Assembly (NCBI GenBank): GCA_022843625.1 | Contig: JALHNH010000012.1 | Coordinates: 84,537 to 148,536, forward strand | Source: Bryobacter sp. | GTDB lineage: Bacteria; Acidobacteriota; Terriglobia; Bryobacterales; Bryobacteraceae | Length of the DNA: 64,000 bases | Direction: 5' to 3' | Shown here: positions 44,472-53,593 of the stretch, piece after piece | Position numbering within the stretch: the stretch's first letter is position 1 | Layout of the letters: each line of letters opens with the position of its first letter | Program-made: the position numbers and the translations under genes | Notes under the pieces: generated by a model | What the model was told of the DNA's origin: nothing | The model's input: only the letters and a program-made list of their open reading frames with translations | The model's database searches: none

Positions 44472-47400
44472 ATGGTGACGAATTGTTTTCGACTCCCGAT
44501 GCTTCTGCTGGCTGGATTGGCGCATTTGGTCGCGGCTGACTACGCTTCGATGCCGCTTTCCTTTGAGCCTAATTTGGGGCAGGCCCCGGCGGGAGTTCAC
44601 TTTGTGGCCCGCGGTGCGCATTATTCGGTTCGACTGGCGAGCGCTGGCCCCGTTCTCGAATTGTCTGGCGCTAAAGCGGAACGCCAAAACCTGGCGATTT
44701 CCTTTCCAGGGGCACGTCAATTGATACAGCCCGAAGCGGTAGGGCGGCTTGGCGGGACGGTGAATTACTTTGTTGGCAAGGACCGGAGTAAATGGCGGAG
44801 TGGTGTGCCTACCTTCGCCCAGGTTCGTTACGCGGCGATTTATCCTGGAATCGATGTGATTTATTACGGCCAGCAACGGCAGCTGGAGTATGACTTTAAC
44901 GTTGCCCCGCATGCCGATCCGGCTCAAATCCGCATTCGTTTTGCTGGTGCCGGAAAAGCGCACCTGGACAGCAAGGGCGATCTTGTTTTCGGTGATGGAC
45001 CGAACGAATTGCGGCAGCATCGACCGCTAGCCTGGCAGGAGCGCAATCACGTTCGTGTGCCAGTGGCGGCCGAATACAAGCTGTTGGCTTCAGGAGAAGC
45101 TGCGTTTGAGGTTGGCGAATATGATCACTCCGCGCCGCTGGTGATTGACCCGGTGCTGGGCTATGGTTCGTATCTGGGTGGTTCCGGAACGGATGGTGTC
45201 ACCAGCGTTCGCGTGGATGCCAGTGGGGCGCTTTTCGTTGCCGGATACACCAGCTCTACGTCGTTTCGCACGACCGCTGGCGTTCTGCAGACGGCCAACA
45301 AGGGCCGTGTTGCCTCGGCCGAGTATTTTGGTTTTGGCGATGCGTTTGTGGCCAAGTTCAGCCCGGTGGGAAGTCTTGTCTATTCCACGTATCTGGGCGG
45401 ATCTGACGACGATCTTGCTTCGGCGCTAGCCCTGGACGCGAGCGGCAATGCGTATGTTGCTGGTCTCACTCGCTCGGCCGACTTCCCGGTAACGCCGGGA
45501 GCCTTTCAAACCAGATTTGGCGGCCGTTCGGCCGACCTGTTCTTTGGGCGGGGCGATGCGTTTGTCGTCAAGCTAAGTCCTGACGGTGCGAGGATCATCT
45601 ATGGCTCGTACCTGGGCGGCACCCTTAACGATGCGGCCTGGAGCATTGCCGTGGATAGCGGCGGCAACGCAGTAATCGCAGGCGACACGATGTCGACGGA
45701 TTTCCCAACTTCGGCTAATGCAATTTCGCGCAGTTACCGCGGCGGGGCCAATGCAGCCATTACAGCTACTGGAGACGGCTGGGTGGCAAAGTTGAACCCG
45801 GCTGGAAGCTCCCTGGTTTATGGCTCGTATCTGGGTGGCCGAAGTCACGATCTTGCCAGTGGGGTGGCTACCGACGCAGCGGGTAATTTGTATGTTTGCG
45901 GACTTACATACTCGTCCGATTTTCCGGTTTCCCCGGGCGCTTTCCAAACCCGCTTTCGCGGGGTGGAATCGACTGTCTACCGGGACGCGGCGGACGACGG
46001 ATGGGTTATGAAGATCAATCCTGCGGGTGCCGTCACTTTCAGCACCTATATTGGAGGCTCGTCTCGTGATGGAGTTTATTCCATTGCGGTGGATGCCGCT
46101 GGCAATTCGCACGTCACGGGCCGTACGTTGTCGCGGGATTTTCCTGTAACTACCACTGCCGCCCAGCGAGCATACGGTGGCTCGGGGGCGATCGGGAATG
46201 CGGGAGATTGGGCTCAAGGAGATGCATTCATCGCCAAACTCAACCCCAGCGGCTCCGAACTGGTTTATTCGACTTACATGGGCGGGGGATCCGATGACTT
46301 TGGTGTGGGCATTGCTCTGGATGCTGCTGGCAATGCATATGTCGCTGGATTTACTTTGTCCTCCAACTTTCCCCTGAGCGCCGATGCGCTGCAAAAGACG
46401 AACGCGGGATTCGGAGGCCAGGGCTTCAACATAGATTTGCCGCCACCTATTGGCGTTCAGAATACAGGTGATGCGTTCGTTGCCAAGGTTGATGTGAATG
46501 GCGCATTTGTCTACTCCAGTCTGTTTGGCGGTTCGCAAGACGACGCCGCTGCGTCGATTACAGTGGACGGTGCCGGCAGCATTTACATTGGCGGGATTAC
46601 AGTATCTGCCAATCTTCCTGTCGCCCTGCCTACCCAGGGTGCTTACGGCGGGACGGGAGCTTTGGCTCCTCGAGGCGACGGTTTCGTTGCGAAGTTTGAC
46701 TTCGGCGGTACGATCGCTGCAACGCCAGCGAGGATTGCCTTCGTGACCGGATCGGCGACTACAGGTTCGACGGGAGCGCGCGTTCCGCTGTCGGTGGAGG
46801 TTCTCAATGCCTCCGGGGCGGCAATAGCTGGTGTGACGGTGAACTTCAGTGCGACTGGTGCGACGGTGAGCCCGGCTACAGCCGTTACGGACAATCAAGG
46901 CCGTGCAAGCACGATGGCTACGCTTGGACCCATTGCTCAAACGGCCCGAGTGAGTGCCAGCGTTGCCGGGCTTCCGCCCGTGAATCTTGATATCGCAGTG
47001 ACTGCCGCTGTTGCCGGGCCCACTGTGACGGCCGTTGTTAATGGAGCGACATTTCTGGCGCCGATTGCGCCGGGGTCCTGGCTGACGGTGGGCGGCACAA
47101 CTCTTTCCGCGGCACGCGTGGACGCCAGTAGCCTGCCGCTGCCTACTCAACTTGGCTCTGTGAGGGTTCGTGTCAACGGCCAACTGGTGCCACTTCTGGT
47201 GGCACTTCCCACCCAGATCAATGTCCAGTTGCCTTACGAAACTCCCGTTGGCAGAGCTACGCTTACAGTGGAATCGGAAGGTGTTGTTTCCGCACCATTT
47301 AACTTCACCGTGCAGGCGACAGCGCCTGGCATCTTCCAGTTTGGTGCCAATCGGGCGGTGGCCCAAAACTACGCCGCTGACGGATCTTTATCGCTGAACA

Positions 47401-47723
47401 CGTCTGAAAATCCGGCACAAGCGGGGCAGTCGATTGTGGTCTACTTCACCGGTCAGGGCGCTTTGGACAATCCTATTCCCACTGGTACCCTTGCCGGGGC
47501 CAGCCCGCTCTCGCGGCCCAGTGCGGTATCTACCGTATCGGTTGGCGGCATAGCTGCTGTAGTCGATTTTCTGGGTATGACGCCTGGACAAATTTCTCTC
47601 GGACAGGCCAACATCCGCATTCCGTCGGAGCTGACGGTTGCCGGGGATTACCCGGTGGTGATTACGATCGGCGGGCAGTCGAGCCCGGGCCGGGTGATCT
47701 CGGTGGGTGCCCAAAACAGATGA
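44472..47723 (+). CDS. Secreted SBBP-repeat beta-propeller protein with Ig-like and TIGR03437 domains
   Basis: 1083 residues from ATG 44472, chosen because it starts a signal peptide (MVTNCFRLPMLLLAGLAHLV); ATG 44334 would add a 46-residue Pro-rich leader. After a DUF7948-like N-terminal domain (FEPNLGQAPAGVHF) comes a row of SBBP repeats (about 230-750), each with a GSYLGGS-x-x-D strand and a DAAGNAYVAG strand. Then an Ig-like domain (about 755-855, VTVNFSATGATVSP) and a TIGR03437 domain to the end. Such proteins are cell-surface or secreted. The stop overlaps the HlyD start (ATGA), which chains this gene to an ABC export system. Confidence 0.85.
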   Translation: MVTNCFRLPMLLLAGLAHLVAADYASMPLSFEPNLGQAPAGVHFVARGAHYSVRLASAGPVLELSGAKAERQNLAISFPGARQLIQPEAVGRLGGTVNYFVGKDRSKWRSGVPTFAQVRYAAIYPGIDVIYYGQQRQLEYDFNVAPHADPAQIRIRFAGAGKAHLDSKGDLVFGDGPNELRQHRPLAWQERNHVRVPVAAEYKLLASGEAAFEVGEYDHSAPLVIDPVLGYGSYLGGSGTDGVTSVRVDASGALFVAGYTSSTSFRTTAGVLQTANKGRVASAEYFGFGDAFVAKFSPVGSLVYSTYLGGSDDDLASALALDASGNAYVAGLTRSADFPVTPGAFQTRFGGRSADLFFGRGDAFVVKLSPDGARIIYGSYLGGTLNDAAWSIAVDSGGNAVIAGDTMSTDFPTSANAISRSYRGGANAAITATGDGWVAKLNPAGSSLVYGSYLGGRSHDLASGVATDAAGNLYVCGLTYSSDFPVSPGAFQTRFRGVESTVYRDAADDGWVMKINPAGAVTFSTYIGGSSRDGVYSIAVDAAGNSHVTGRTLSRDFPVTTTAAQRAYGGSGAIGNAGDWAQGDAFIAKLNPSGSELVYSTYMGGGSDDFGVGIALDAAGNAYVAGFTLSSNFPLSADALQKTNAGFGGQGFNIDLPPPIGVQNTGDAFVAKVDVNGAFVYSSLFGGSQDDAAASITVDGAGSIYIGGITVSANLPVALPTQGAYGGTGALAPRGDGFVAKFDFGGTIAATPARIAFVTGSATTGSTGARVPLSVEVLNASGAAIAGVTVNFSATGATVSPATAVTDNQGRASTMATLGPIAQTARVSASVAGLPPVNLDIAVTAAVAGPTVTAVVNGATFLAPIAPGSWLTVGGTTLSAARVDASSLPLPTQLGSVRVRVNGQLVPLLVALPTQINVQLPYETPVGRATLTVESEGVVSAPFNFTVQATAPGIFQFGANRAVAQNYAADGSLSLNTSENPAQAGQSIVVYFTGQGALDNPIPTGTLAGASPLSRPSAVSTVSVGGIAAVVDFLGMTPGQISLGQANIRIPSELTVAGDYPVVITIGGQSSPGRVISVGAQNR
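45145..46720 (+). repeat. SBBP (YLGG) protein repeats
   Basis: Coding repeats of about 180-210 bases, at least seven units, each encoding a strand like YSTYLGGS-DD followed by a DA-GNAYVAG-T strand and a FPVT-GAFQT strand. Divergent at nucleotide level, so they are not a CRISPR or satellite. Confidence 0.75.
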
Positions 47724-48574
47724 GATCGGCCGTAGTCCTGGCAATTCTGGGCATTGCTGGGGTTGCCGCCTTTTTGACACTACCTCGAGGCGGTGCGGTG
47801 ACGAGTTCCGTAGGCCGGATCGAGCCGGAGGCGGTTATTGCAGCGGCCACGTTGGGTGGGCGTGTCAAATCGGTGCACGCACACCGCGGACAGCACGTAA
47901 ACGTTGGAGACGTTCTTGTGCGTTTTGAGGCTGAGGAGCTGGATGCCAGGTTGAAGCGAGTGCATGATGTGGTTGCGCTTGCCCCAGCTGGGGTTATCGC
48001 AACGACCTCTTCATTCATCGAACGGGTGCCGCCGTCGACGTGGGCTTCGCTGCTTCAGACAGACCCTGTGCGACTGGATGCGGAACGGGAATACGTGGAC
48101 GCTCTTGCTGCGACCGAGCGAGAGGGAACGCCTGCTGCGGTGGCCCGGCTGAACCGCGCTAAAACCCTACGCGTATCTGCAATCCGGCGTGCAGATGAAT
48201 TGCGACCGCAGGCCCTGACGCAGCTGGAAAAAGTTCGAGCAGAGGCCGAGAGTGCAATGAGTTGGCTGGGTGAGCAACGAGAGCGCCTCGATGTAAAGTC
48301 GCCGGTGAGCGGGATTGTGGAAGTGCTGGATCTGAAGGTTGGAGACAGCGTGTTGCCGGGAGCTGCTGTGGCGCTACTTGCGTTGCCCGGGAAATGGGTT
48401 GTTACCTCAAGGGGGGAATATCCTTCTGGAAGTGCTGTTGAAGTGTCTCTTGCAAATGGTGTTCGAATTCGTGCCACGACGGCGGAGCCTGCGGGGACTG
48501 GCCGTGTGCGCATCCGCATCTCCACAACGGCAGCAAACGTGCAGGCTGGAGATGCTGTGGGGTTACGATTCTGA
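47720..48574 (+). CDS. HlyD/membrane fusion protein
   Basis: 284 residues. A membrane anchor (4-20) leads to a short biotinyl-lipoyl-like domain (VGRIEPEAVIAAATLGGRV then GQHVNVGDVLVRFEAEELDARL), a helical hairpin of about 130 residues rich in Arg/Glu/Ala, then the second half of the lipoyl domain (SPVSGIVEVLDLKVGDSVLP) and a beta-barrel. It would link the ABC transporter in the inner membrane to an outer-membrane channel. Overlaps the upstream SBBP gene by ATGA and the downstream ATPase by CTGA. The beta-barrel is shorter than in most RND adaptors. Confidence 0.85.
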   Translation: MRSAVVLAILGIAGVAAFLTLPRGGAVTSSVGRIEPEAVIAAATLGGRVKSVHAHRGQHVNVGDVLVRFEAEELDARLKRVHDVVALAPAGVIATTSSFIERVPPSTWASLLQTDPVRLDAEREYVDALAATEREGTPAAVARLNRAKTLRVSAIRRADELRPQALTQLEKVRAEAESAMSWLGEQRERLDVKSPVSGIVEVLDLKVGDSVLPGAAVALLALPGKWVVTSRGEYPSGSAVEVSLANGVRIRATTAEPAGTGRVRIRISTTAANVQAGDAVGLRF

Positions 48575-49257
48575 GCGGTATCGAGATTCAAGGACTTGTC
48601 TACCGGTATGGGCAGCGGATTGCCCTGGATGACGTTTCGCTTGAGGTGGCGCCGGGCCAAATCGTTGGCCTGTTGGGGGGCAATGGAGCGGGAAAATCCA
48701 CGCTGCTCAAGAACCTTTGCGGACTCCTCACGCCCGCAGCCGGCAAAATCTCTATCGCAGGCAGCGAAGTTGCCACCGCGCGTTGCAGGATTGGTTATGT
48801 TGCGCAAACATTCGGGCTGTATGAAGACCTTTCTGTATCGGAGAATCTGGAGTTTTATGGGCGCGCTTACGGCTTGAGCCGTAGCGTTGCGCTGGAGCGG
48901 GTAGAAGCATCGCTGACCAGATTCCGGCTTACGGATCGCCGCCGGGACCGCACGGGAGCTTTGTCTCACGGATGGCGTCAACGTGTCGCCATGGCGAGCG
49001 CGCTGCTGCACCAGCCCGCCGTTCTTCTGCTGGATGAAGCCTCTGCAGGGCTTGACCCCGCCGCCCGGCGTTATGCCTGGCGTGTGATGGAGGAAGAAGC
49101 GGCACTGGGTGTGGCCGTGTTTACCGGTACCCACCATCTGGATGAAGCAGCCCGATGTCATTCGGTGGTTTTTCTCAACGCGGGACGAGTGGCAGGGTGT
49201 GGGCCCTATTCGGAACTTTCGGCGAGCCTTGAAGCGCACTTCGAGAGGATGCCATGA
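48571..49257 (+). CDS. ABC transporter ATPase, probable CTG start
   Basis: About 228 residues. Walker A GGNGAGKST near 34-42, Q-loop GYVAQTFGLYEDLSV near 78, signature LSHGWRQRVAMA near 131 (LSHGW replaces LSGGQ), Walker B VLLLDEASAGLD near 153, and H-loop THHLDEA near 186. The first in-frame GTG (48646) would remove the initial beta strands. The only start that keeps them is CTG at 48571, which overlaps the HlyD stop (CTGA) just like the ATGA links of this operon. I therefore choose CTG; ATT at 48568 is the other option. It energises the ABC-2 permease that follows. Confidence 0.75.
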   Translation: MSGIEIQGLVYRYGQRIALDDVSLEVAPGQIVGLLGGNGAGKSTLLKNLCGLLTPAAGKISIAGSEVATARCRIGYVAQTFGLYEDLSVSENLEFYGRAYGLSRSVALERVEASLTRFRLTDRRRDRTGALSHGWRQRVAMASALLHQPAVLLLDEASAGLDPAARRYAWRVMEEEAALGVAVFTGTHHLDEAARCHSVVFLNAGRVAGCGPYSELSASLEAHFERMP

Positions 49258-50372
49258 GATTCTTCAATGGCACGCTGCTGGTTGCCTTCAAAGAGGTTCG
49301 GCATCTGCTTAATGATCCCTACACCCTGATCCTGACTATCGGGATGCCACTCTTTCTGATGCTCTTGTTCGGATATGCACTGGACACAAGAGTACGCGAC
49401 GTCCCGATCGCCGTTCAGAATCTGGATGAGGAGCGATTCAGCCGCTCGCTGGTGGACTCGTTTGGACTTTCTTCGATGTTTCGCATAGCCCACCACGTGA
49501 AGACCGAGGAGGAGTTGCGCAGCCTGATCCGACGGGGCGAGGCCAAGGTGGCGATCCAAATCCCTCGCGGTTATTCGGCTAATGCGTTCCACGGCCGCCC
49601 GGTGCAAGTGCGCGTCTGGGTTGACGGATCGGATCCAGCCATGGCCGGACAAGTGGTGGCGGCGGCCCAGGCCTTTGGGCTTGAGCAAGCGCTGGCCATT
49701 GCCGTTGGTGATCGAAAGGGCTGGAAGCTGCCGATTGAAATTCGCCCGGAAGTGCTGTTTAATCCGCAGGGGCAAACTGTACACTATTTCGTGCCGGCGC
49801 TCGTGGCGACTTTGTTGGAAACGACGACGATGTTGCTGGTGGCGCTGTCTTTCGTCAAGGAACGCGAGCGAGGGACGCTCGATCAGCTGCGCATCACGGG
49901 CATCAGTTTGCCATCGCTTATCGCCGGTAAGTTAACGGCTTGCGCGGGAACCGGGCTGGTGACCGGGCTTTTGTTGATGGCGATTATGCAGTACGTGTTT
50001 GCAGTCCCCGTCGCCGGGAGCATTGCACTATTCGTTGCCTCGCTCGTGTTGTTTCTCCCTCCTTTCCTGGGCCTTGGGCTGATTGTCACGGCTGAAGCCA
50101 GAATTCAAGCTCAAGCGTTACAGCTGACCTTTCTCATTGGAATCCCGTGCAACATGCTGTCGGGATTTATTTTTCCGCGGGAGACGATGCCGGCCGCTGT
50201 CGTTGCCTTTAGCGGATTACTGCCTACCACGTGGTCGGTGCAGATTGCCCGGGGCATTGTTTTGAGAGGGGCAGGATTGGAGGATCTGGCTCCGGCTATT
50301 CTTGGCTCGGCGATTTTAGGAGTAGTGTATGTGAGTCTGGGTGCGTTCCATTTGTGGCGAAGGTTGAGGTAG
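49254..50372 (+). CDS. ABC-2 type permease (YbhS/YbhR-like)
   Basis: 372 residues. Layout of the ABC-2 efflux permeases: first span (about 22-44), a large periplasmic loop (about 45-175), then five spans in the second half including VPALVATLLETTTMLLVALS and LVTGLLLMAIMQYVFAVPV and the conserved ERERGTLDQLRITG amphipathic segment between. Overlaps the ATPase stop by ATGA. With the HlyD protein it forms a YbhFGSR-like efflux or secretion unit; substrate unknown. Confidence 0.88.
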   Translation: MRFFNGTLLVAFKEVRHLLNDPYTLILTIGMPLFLMLLFGYALDTRVRDVPIAVQNLDEERFSRSLVDSFGLSSMFRIAHHVKTEEELRSLIRRGEAKVAIQIPRGYSANAFHGRPVQVRVWVDGSDPAMAGQVVAAAQAFGLEQALAIAVGDRKGWKLPIEIRPEVLFNPQGQTVHYFVPALVATLLETTTMLLVALSFVKERERGTLDQLRITGISLPSLIAGKLTACAGTGLVTGLLLMAIMQYVFAVPVAGSIALFVASLVLFLPPFLGLGLIVTAEARIQAQALQLTFLIGIPCNMLSGFIFPRETMPAAVVAFSGLLPTTWSVQIARGIVLRGAGLEDLAPAILGSAILGVVYVSLGAFHLWRRLR

Positions 50373-50394
50373 CGAGCTTTCACAACAGAGCGAG

Positions 50395-50976
50395 TCAGGA
50401 AGTCTTTGAGGGGATAATCAGCACGGGTTTGATCCCCGTCAATCCGAGCAGGCCCTTGATTGAAGCTGCTGCGTTGCGCTCGGCCTGGACGAGTATTCCC
50501 ATGTCGATTGCGCCTTTTTTGATGGCTTCCACCCCGGCAATTCTGGCGCGCTGTTCGAAGTCCAGACTGTATGGCACCCAGGGGGTCCACCAGGTGATGG
50601 AGCGATCCCAGACTTTGGTTTCTTTCTCGTCGATGGAGACGCTCAAAATTTTTGGCGCGGGTAGCTTTAAGACAACCGTGCCGTCGGAGCGAATGGTAAT
50701 GTCATCCTGTTTCAGGCTGCCGAGATCGATGCCGGCCTGGACGCTGGCCTGAACGATTAGCAAGATTGCCTCCGTGCCCAGTGGCAGCTTGTCTTCCTTT
50801 AAGCCGATCACCTTTTGGATCGAATACCGGACGGTTGCCAACTCGTTGAGTTGCTGCACCTGCACGAGGATCGAAGGAGGATCGAGGCTGGGAAGCAGGA
50901 CTTTTCGGGAGAGCCAAAAGATCGCAGCGATGCTCAGAACTGCGACGGCAACGCAGGTGACGCGAGATTTCTGCAC
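50395..50976 (-). CDS. DUF4230 membrane-anchored protein
   Basis: 193 residues. One N-terminal span (6-26) and a periplasmic domain of the DUF4230 family: LNELATVRYSIQKVIGLKED near 43, an alternating-strand segment (LLIVQASVQAGIDLGSL) and a C-terminal amphipathic helix with AERNAAASIKGLLGLTG. Family function is not established. It is convergent to the ABC permease with about 20 bases between the ends. Confidence 0.85.
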   Translation of the reverse strand: MQKSRVTCVAVAVLSIAAIFWLSRKVLLPSLDPPSILVQVQQLNELATVRYSIQKVIGLKEDKLPLGTEAILLIVQASVQAGIDLGSLKQDDITIRSDGTVVLKLPAPKILSVSIDEKETKVWDRSITWWTPWVPYSLDFEQRARIAGVEAIKKGAIDMGILVQAERNAAASIKGLLGLTGIKPVLIIPSKTS

Positions 50977-51067
50977 GACTCCCCAAACTTAACACGCGAA
51001 TCCGCTTGCTGCTCTGATACCGTGATTGCCTGGCTGCTCAGCCTGAGAATCGCATAAAATCAGGTTC

Positions 51068-51853
51068 GTGAACCAATACATAAAGATAATAATGCTTCTA
51101 GGCGCCATCCTTACAGGATCCGTATTTGCATGGCAACAAGCGCCAAGCGTAGAGACCTTCAAGCGTGCGCTGGAGAAGAGTCTGATGGACCTGAAGCGGT
51201 CGGGATTTCCCGAGCGTAATGTGTTGTTTCAGCAGGTGACAGCGGGGCGAGGAACGGCTGGTTCGTATCCGTTTCGAGTTACAGTACTCATTCGGGACTA
51301 TACTCCTGGATACCCGAAAAATCGATACTACGGCCAGACTTGCGTGGGCAAGATGAACCAACGGGAATTCCTGATGCTTCCGGATGCATTCGGAGGTTGG
51401 AAGGTGCAGGGTGCGATGACGGTGTCGCTGGGACCGGATTATGAGTGCAAGGACAACCCTTCCGAGAATGCATCGAGTATTCCGCTGTCGAGTCTGGAAG
51501 GGAGCCGGGCACCTGCAGGGACGGATGCCCCGATACAGGCGGCTGTAGCAGGCAAAGCCGGGGGCGGAACGGCGGTGATGCCGGGATCGTATGAATGCTG
51601 GTCTGGCGGAAGGCCGAGGATGCTGATGAATTTCAAAGTTACAGGAGCTGGAAAATATACGGATTCAGAGGGGAAGGCAGGATCGTTCCGGCTGGATGAA
51701 TCGAGCGGGAGGATGAGTTTTCAGGGAGGGATGCTGGAGGGAGTGCTGCCAGCGAAGTTCTACATGATCTACTACGCGCCAAATGGTAAGCCCACGCTGA
51801 GTGTCCGCAACGGCGAGGGTTCTGAGATTACGGTTTGTGAGCGAGCAAGGTAG
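51068..51853 (+). CDS. Unknown secreted protein
   Basis: 261 residues from GTG 51068 (ATG 51092 is an alternative inside the signal peptide). Signal peptide 1-21 (IIMLLGAILTGSVFAWQQ). A first part (25-125) has cysteines (GQTCVGK, YECKDN); a Pro/Ala/Gly/Ser linker follows (about 135-165), then a compact C-terminal domain beginning MPGSYECWSGG with further cysteine and YMIYYAPNG. No family recognised. It is upstream of the sigma-54 activator on the same strand but separated by about 215 bases with a promoter match. Confidence 0.55.
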   Translation: MNQYIKIIMLLGAILTGSVFAWQQAPSVETFKRALEKSLMDLKRSGFPERNVLFQQVTAGRGTAGSYPFRVTVLIRDYTPGYPKNRYYGQTCVGKMNQREFLMLPDAFGGWKVQGAMTVSLGPDYECKDNPSENASSIPLSSLEGSRAPAGTDAPIQAAVAGKAGGGTAVMPGSYECWSGGRPRMLMNFKVTGAGKYTDSEGKAGSFRLDESSGRMSFQGGMLEGVLPAKFYMIYYAPNGKPTLSVRNGEGSEITVCERAR

Positions 51854-51986
51854 ATCGGAGCGCGTTGGTCTTAAAACCGAGACGACTATAAAAAATATTC
51901 ACTCACAATCTAAAAGCAGTGAAACAAGTACTCGTACATCTTTATCCAGTATCCGTCTAATGGCGTATTTCTTTAGGCATATGAAA

Positions 51987-52002
51987 TGGCTGCAAAGTTG
52001 CA
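51987..52002 (+). promoter_or_regulatory. Candidate sigma-54 (-24/-12) promoter
   Basis: TGGC at 51987-51990, then 7 bases, then TTGCA at 51998-52002. This is the spacing of the sigma-54 consensus (TGGC-N7-TTGCW) with both the GG and GC elements exact. It lies about 70 bases upstream of the start of a sigma-54 activator, so it may be an autoregulatory promoter. A hairpin (GCTGAG 52031-52036 / CTCAGC 52046-52051) lies in the leader before the Shine-Dalgarno AGGAG at 52061. Confidence 0.5.
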
Positions 52003-52070
52003 AGCTCAAAAATCATGAATAAGCGAAAGCGCTGAGCGGCCCTAGCTCAGCCGCGCTGTAAGGAGAGCCC

Positions 52071-53486
52071 ATGCCGATAAATAAAGAGTTCCAGATGCTG
52101 CCTTTCGCACCCACTGGCTACGAGATGATCCCTTCGAAGAATTCAGGGCAGGTAAGAGCTTCGGCAACGCGCCTGAAGGCGCCAATGCTGTACGACTGGC
52201 GATCTGCCTCTGCATTTGGTGATGGCGACTGCATTACAAAAGCCAGTGAAGGTTTTCTAGACCTCTTTGGATACTCGGATGACGATCTTAAGGGTGGTTG
52301 TCTCAAGTGGAGCCATCTAGCCCCTTTGCAGTTTGGTGACACCGGGTTTTGCGGGTTGGAGCATTGCGGGCTGTCCTTAACCGCTGTCGAGCCATTTGAA
52401 AAGGAGTTATCCCATAAGGATGGATCGAAAATTCTGGTTGAGATAGCGCCTGTGATTCTTGAGTTTGAGCCGTTTCGGTGGTTTGCGTCCATCCGGCCTG
52501 CTGCCGCTGCTTCCGGGCAGGATATGGAAACTCAGGCTATACCGGTCGCGACGCATGCTTCTGGAGATTTTATTGGCAATTGTGAAGCCATGCAGCGTGT
52601 GATGCAACTTGTGGAAATGGTGGCCCCTACCGAAACCTCCACCTTGATCCTGGGAGAAACCGGGACGGGGAAAGAACTGGTGGCAAGGGCCATCCATCAA
52701 CAAAGCCCACGGAAGGACGCTCCTTTTATTACGTTGAATTGCGCTGCCATTCCTGCAGCGATTCTTGAGAGCGAGCTGTTTGGGCACGAAAAGGGGGCTT
52801 TTACAGGTGCGCAAGCCCGGCGTCTGGGGCGATTCGAGATGGCCAATGGGGGTACCCTCTTTCTGGATGAAGTGGGGGATTTGCCGTACGACTTGCAGCC
52901 TAAGCTATTGCGAGCTTTACAGGAAAGGGTAATTGAACGATTGGGCGGTAACAACTCCATTCCTGTGGATGTTCGGATTGTAGCGGCCACGAATCGAGAT
53001 CTATCCAAGATGGTGGCCGAGAATTTATTTCGATGCGAACTCTTTTACCGGTTGAACGTATTCCCGATTACTACCCCAGCGCTTCGGGATCGAGGTGACG
53101 ACGTCGTTCTGCTCGCCAATCATTTTACCCAGCATTTTGCGGCCAAGATGGGCAAAAGAATTGATCAAATTTCTGTAGCAACTGTACGTGCACTGCGCGA
53201 CTGGTCCTGGCCCGGAAACGTACGAGAACTGGAGAATTTTATAGAACGGTCTGTAATCCTGTCTCAGGAAAACGTGTTAAACGCTCCGGTGAAGGACTTG
53301 TATAAAGAGGCTCCCCCTGCTGGGCATACGGAAAAGCTGTACGAATTGCAGAGGCAACATATCCTGGCGATCCTGCGAAAAAGTAATGGAGTTGTCACGA
53401 AAGCGGCTGAAAAACTAGGCTTGTGTCGTACCACCTTAAACGCTTTGATGATCCGGCTCAACATCCAAAGAAAGGACTTCATCTAA
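52071..53486 (+). CDS. Sigma-54-dependent transcriptional activator (PAS, AAA+, Fis-type HTH)
   Basis: 471 residues. A sensory PAS-like domain (about 40-145; DLFGYSDDDLKGG), then the AAA+ domain (about 165-395): Walker A GETGTGKE near 193, GAFTGA loop near 241 (needed for sigma-54 contact, intact), Walker B GGTLFLDEVGD near 258, and the arginine-finger region in LFRCELFYRLN. A Fis-type helix-turn-helix occupies the C-terminus (NGVVTKAAEKLGLCRTTLNA). No receiver domain, so it may respond directly through PAS or be unregulated. It is preceded by a sigma-54-type promoter match, suggesting autoregulation. Start ATG 52071 with AGGAG at 52061-52065. Confidence 0.92.
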   Translation: MPINKEFQMLPFAPTGYEMIPSKNSGQVRASATRLKAPMLYDWRSASAFGDGDCITKASEGFLDLFGYSDDDLKGGCLKWSHLAPLQFGDTGFCGLEHCGLSLTAVEPFEKELSHKDGSKILVEIAPVILEFEPFRWFASIRPAAAASGQDMETQAIPVATHASGDFIGNCEAMQRVMQLVEMVAPTETSTLILGETGTGKELVARAIHQQSPRKDAPFITLNCAAIPAAILESELFGHEKGAFTGAQARRLGRFEMANGGTLFLDEVGDLPYDLQPKLLRALQERVIERLGGNNSIPVDVRIVAATNRDLSKMVAENLFRCELFYRLNVFPITTPALRDRGDDVVLLANHFTQHFAAKMGKRIDQISVATVRALRDWSWPGNVRELENFIERSVILSQENVLNAPVKDLYKEAPPAGHTEKLYELQRQHILAILRKSNGVVTKAAEKLGLCRTTLNALMIRLNIQRKDFI

Positions 53487-53593
53487 AAGGCACTGCCGGC
53501 AGGGCCCACGATTGAGAACAGGAGGAATGGTGCATTGTGGGAAACTGGTGTGGGTTCGGAAGGGTCTAGGTATTTAGACAGGAGAACACGCAG

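Noticed and set aside
45145..46720. CRISPR or satellite interpretation of the SBBP region
   Set aside because: Repeats are protein-level, about 180-210 bases, divergent in DNA and lie within one reading frame.
45573..47366. 597-residue open frame antisense to the SBBP gene
   Set aside because: It is opposite a well-supported gene with clear repeats, is rich in His/Arg/Ser and has no domains; long antisense frames are common in high-GC repeats.
48055..49239. 394-residue reverse frame across the HlyD and ABC ATPase genes
   Set aside because: The forward genes have domain motifs and coupled starts; the reverse frame is compositional.
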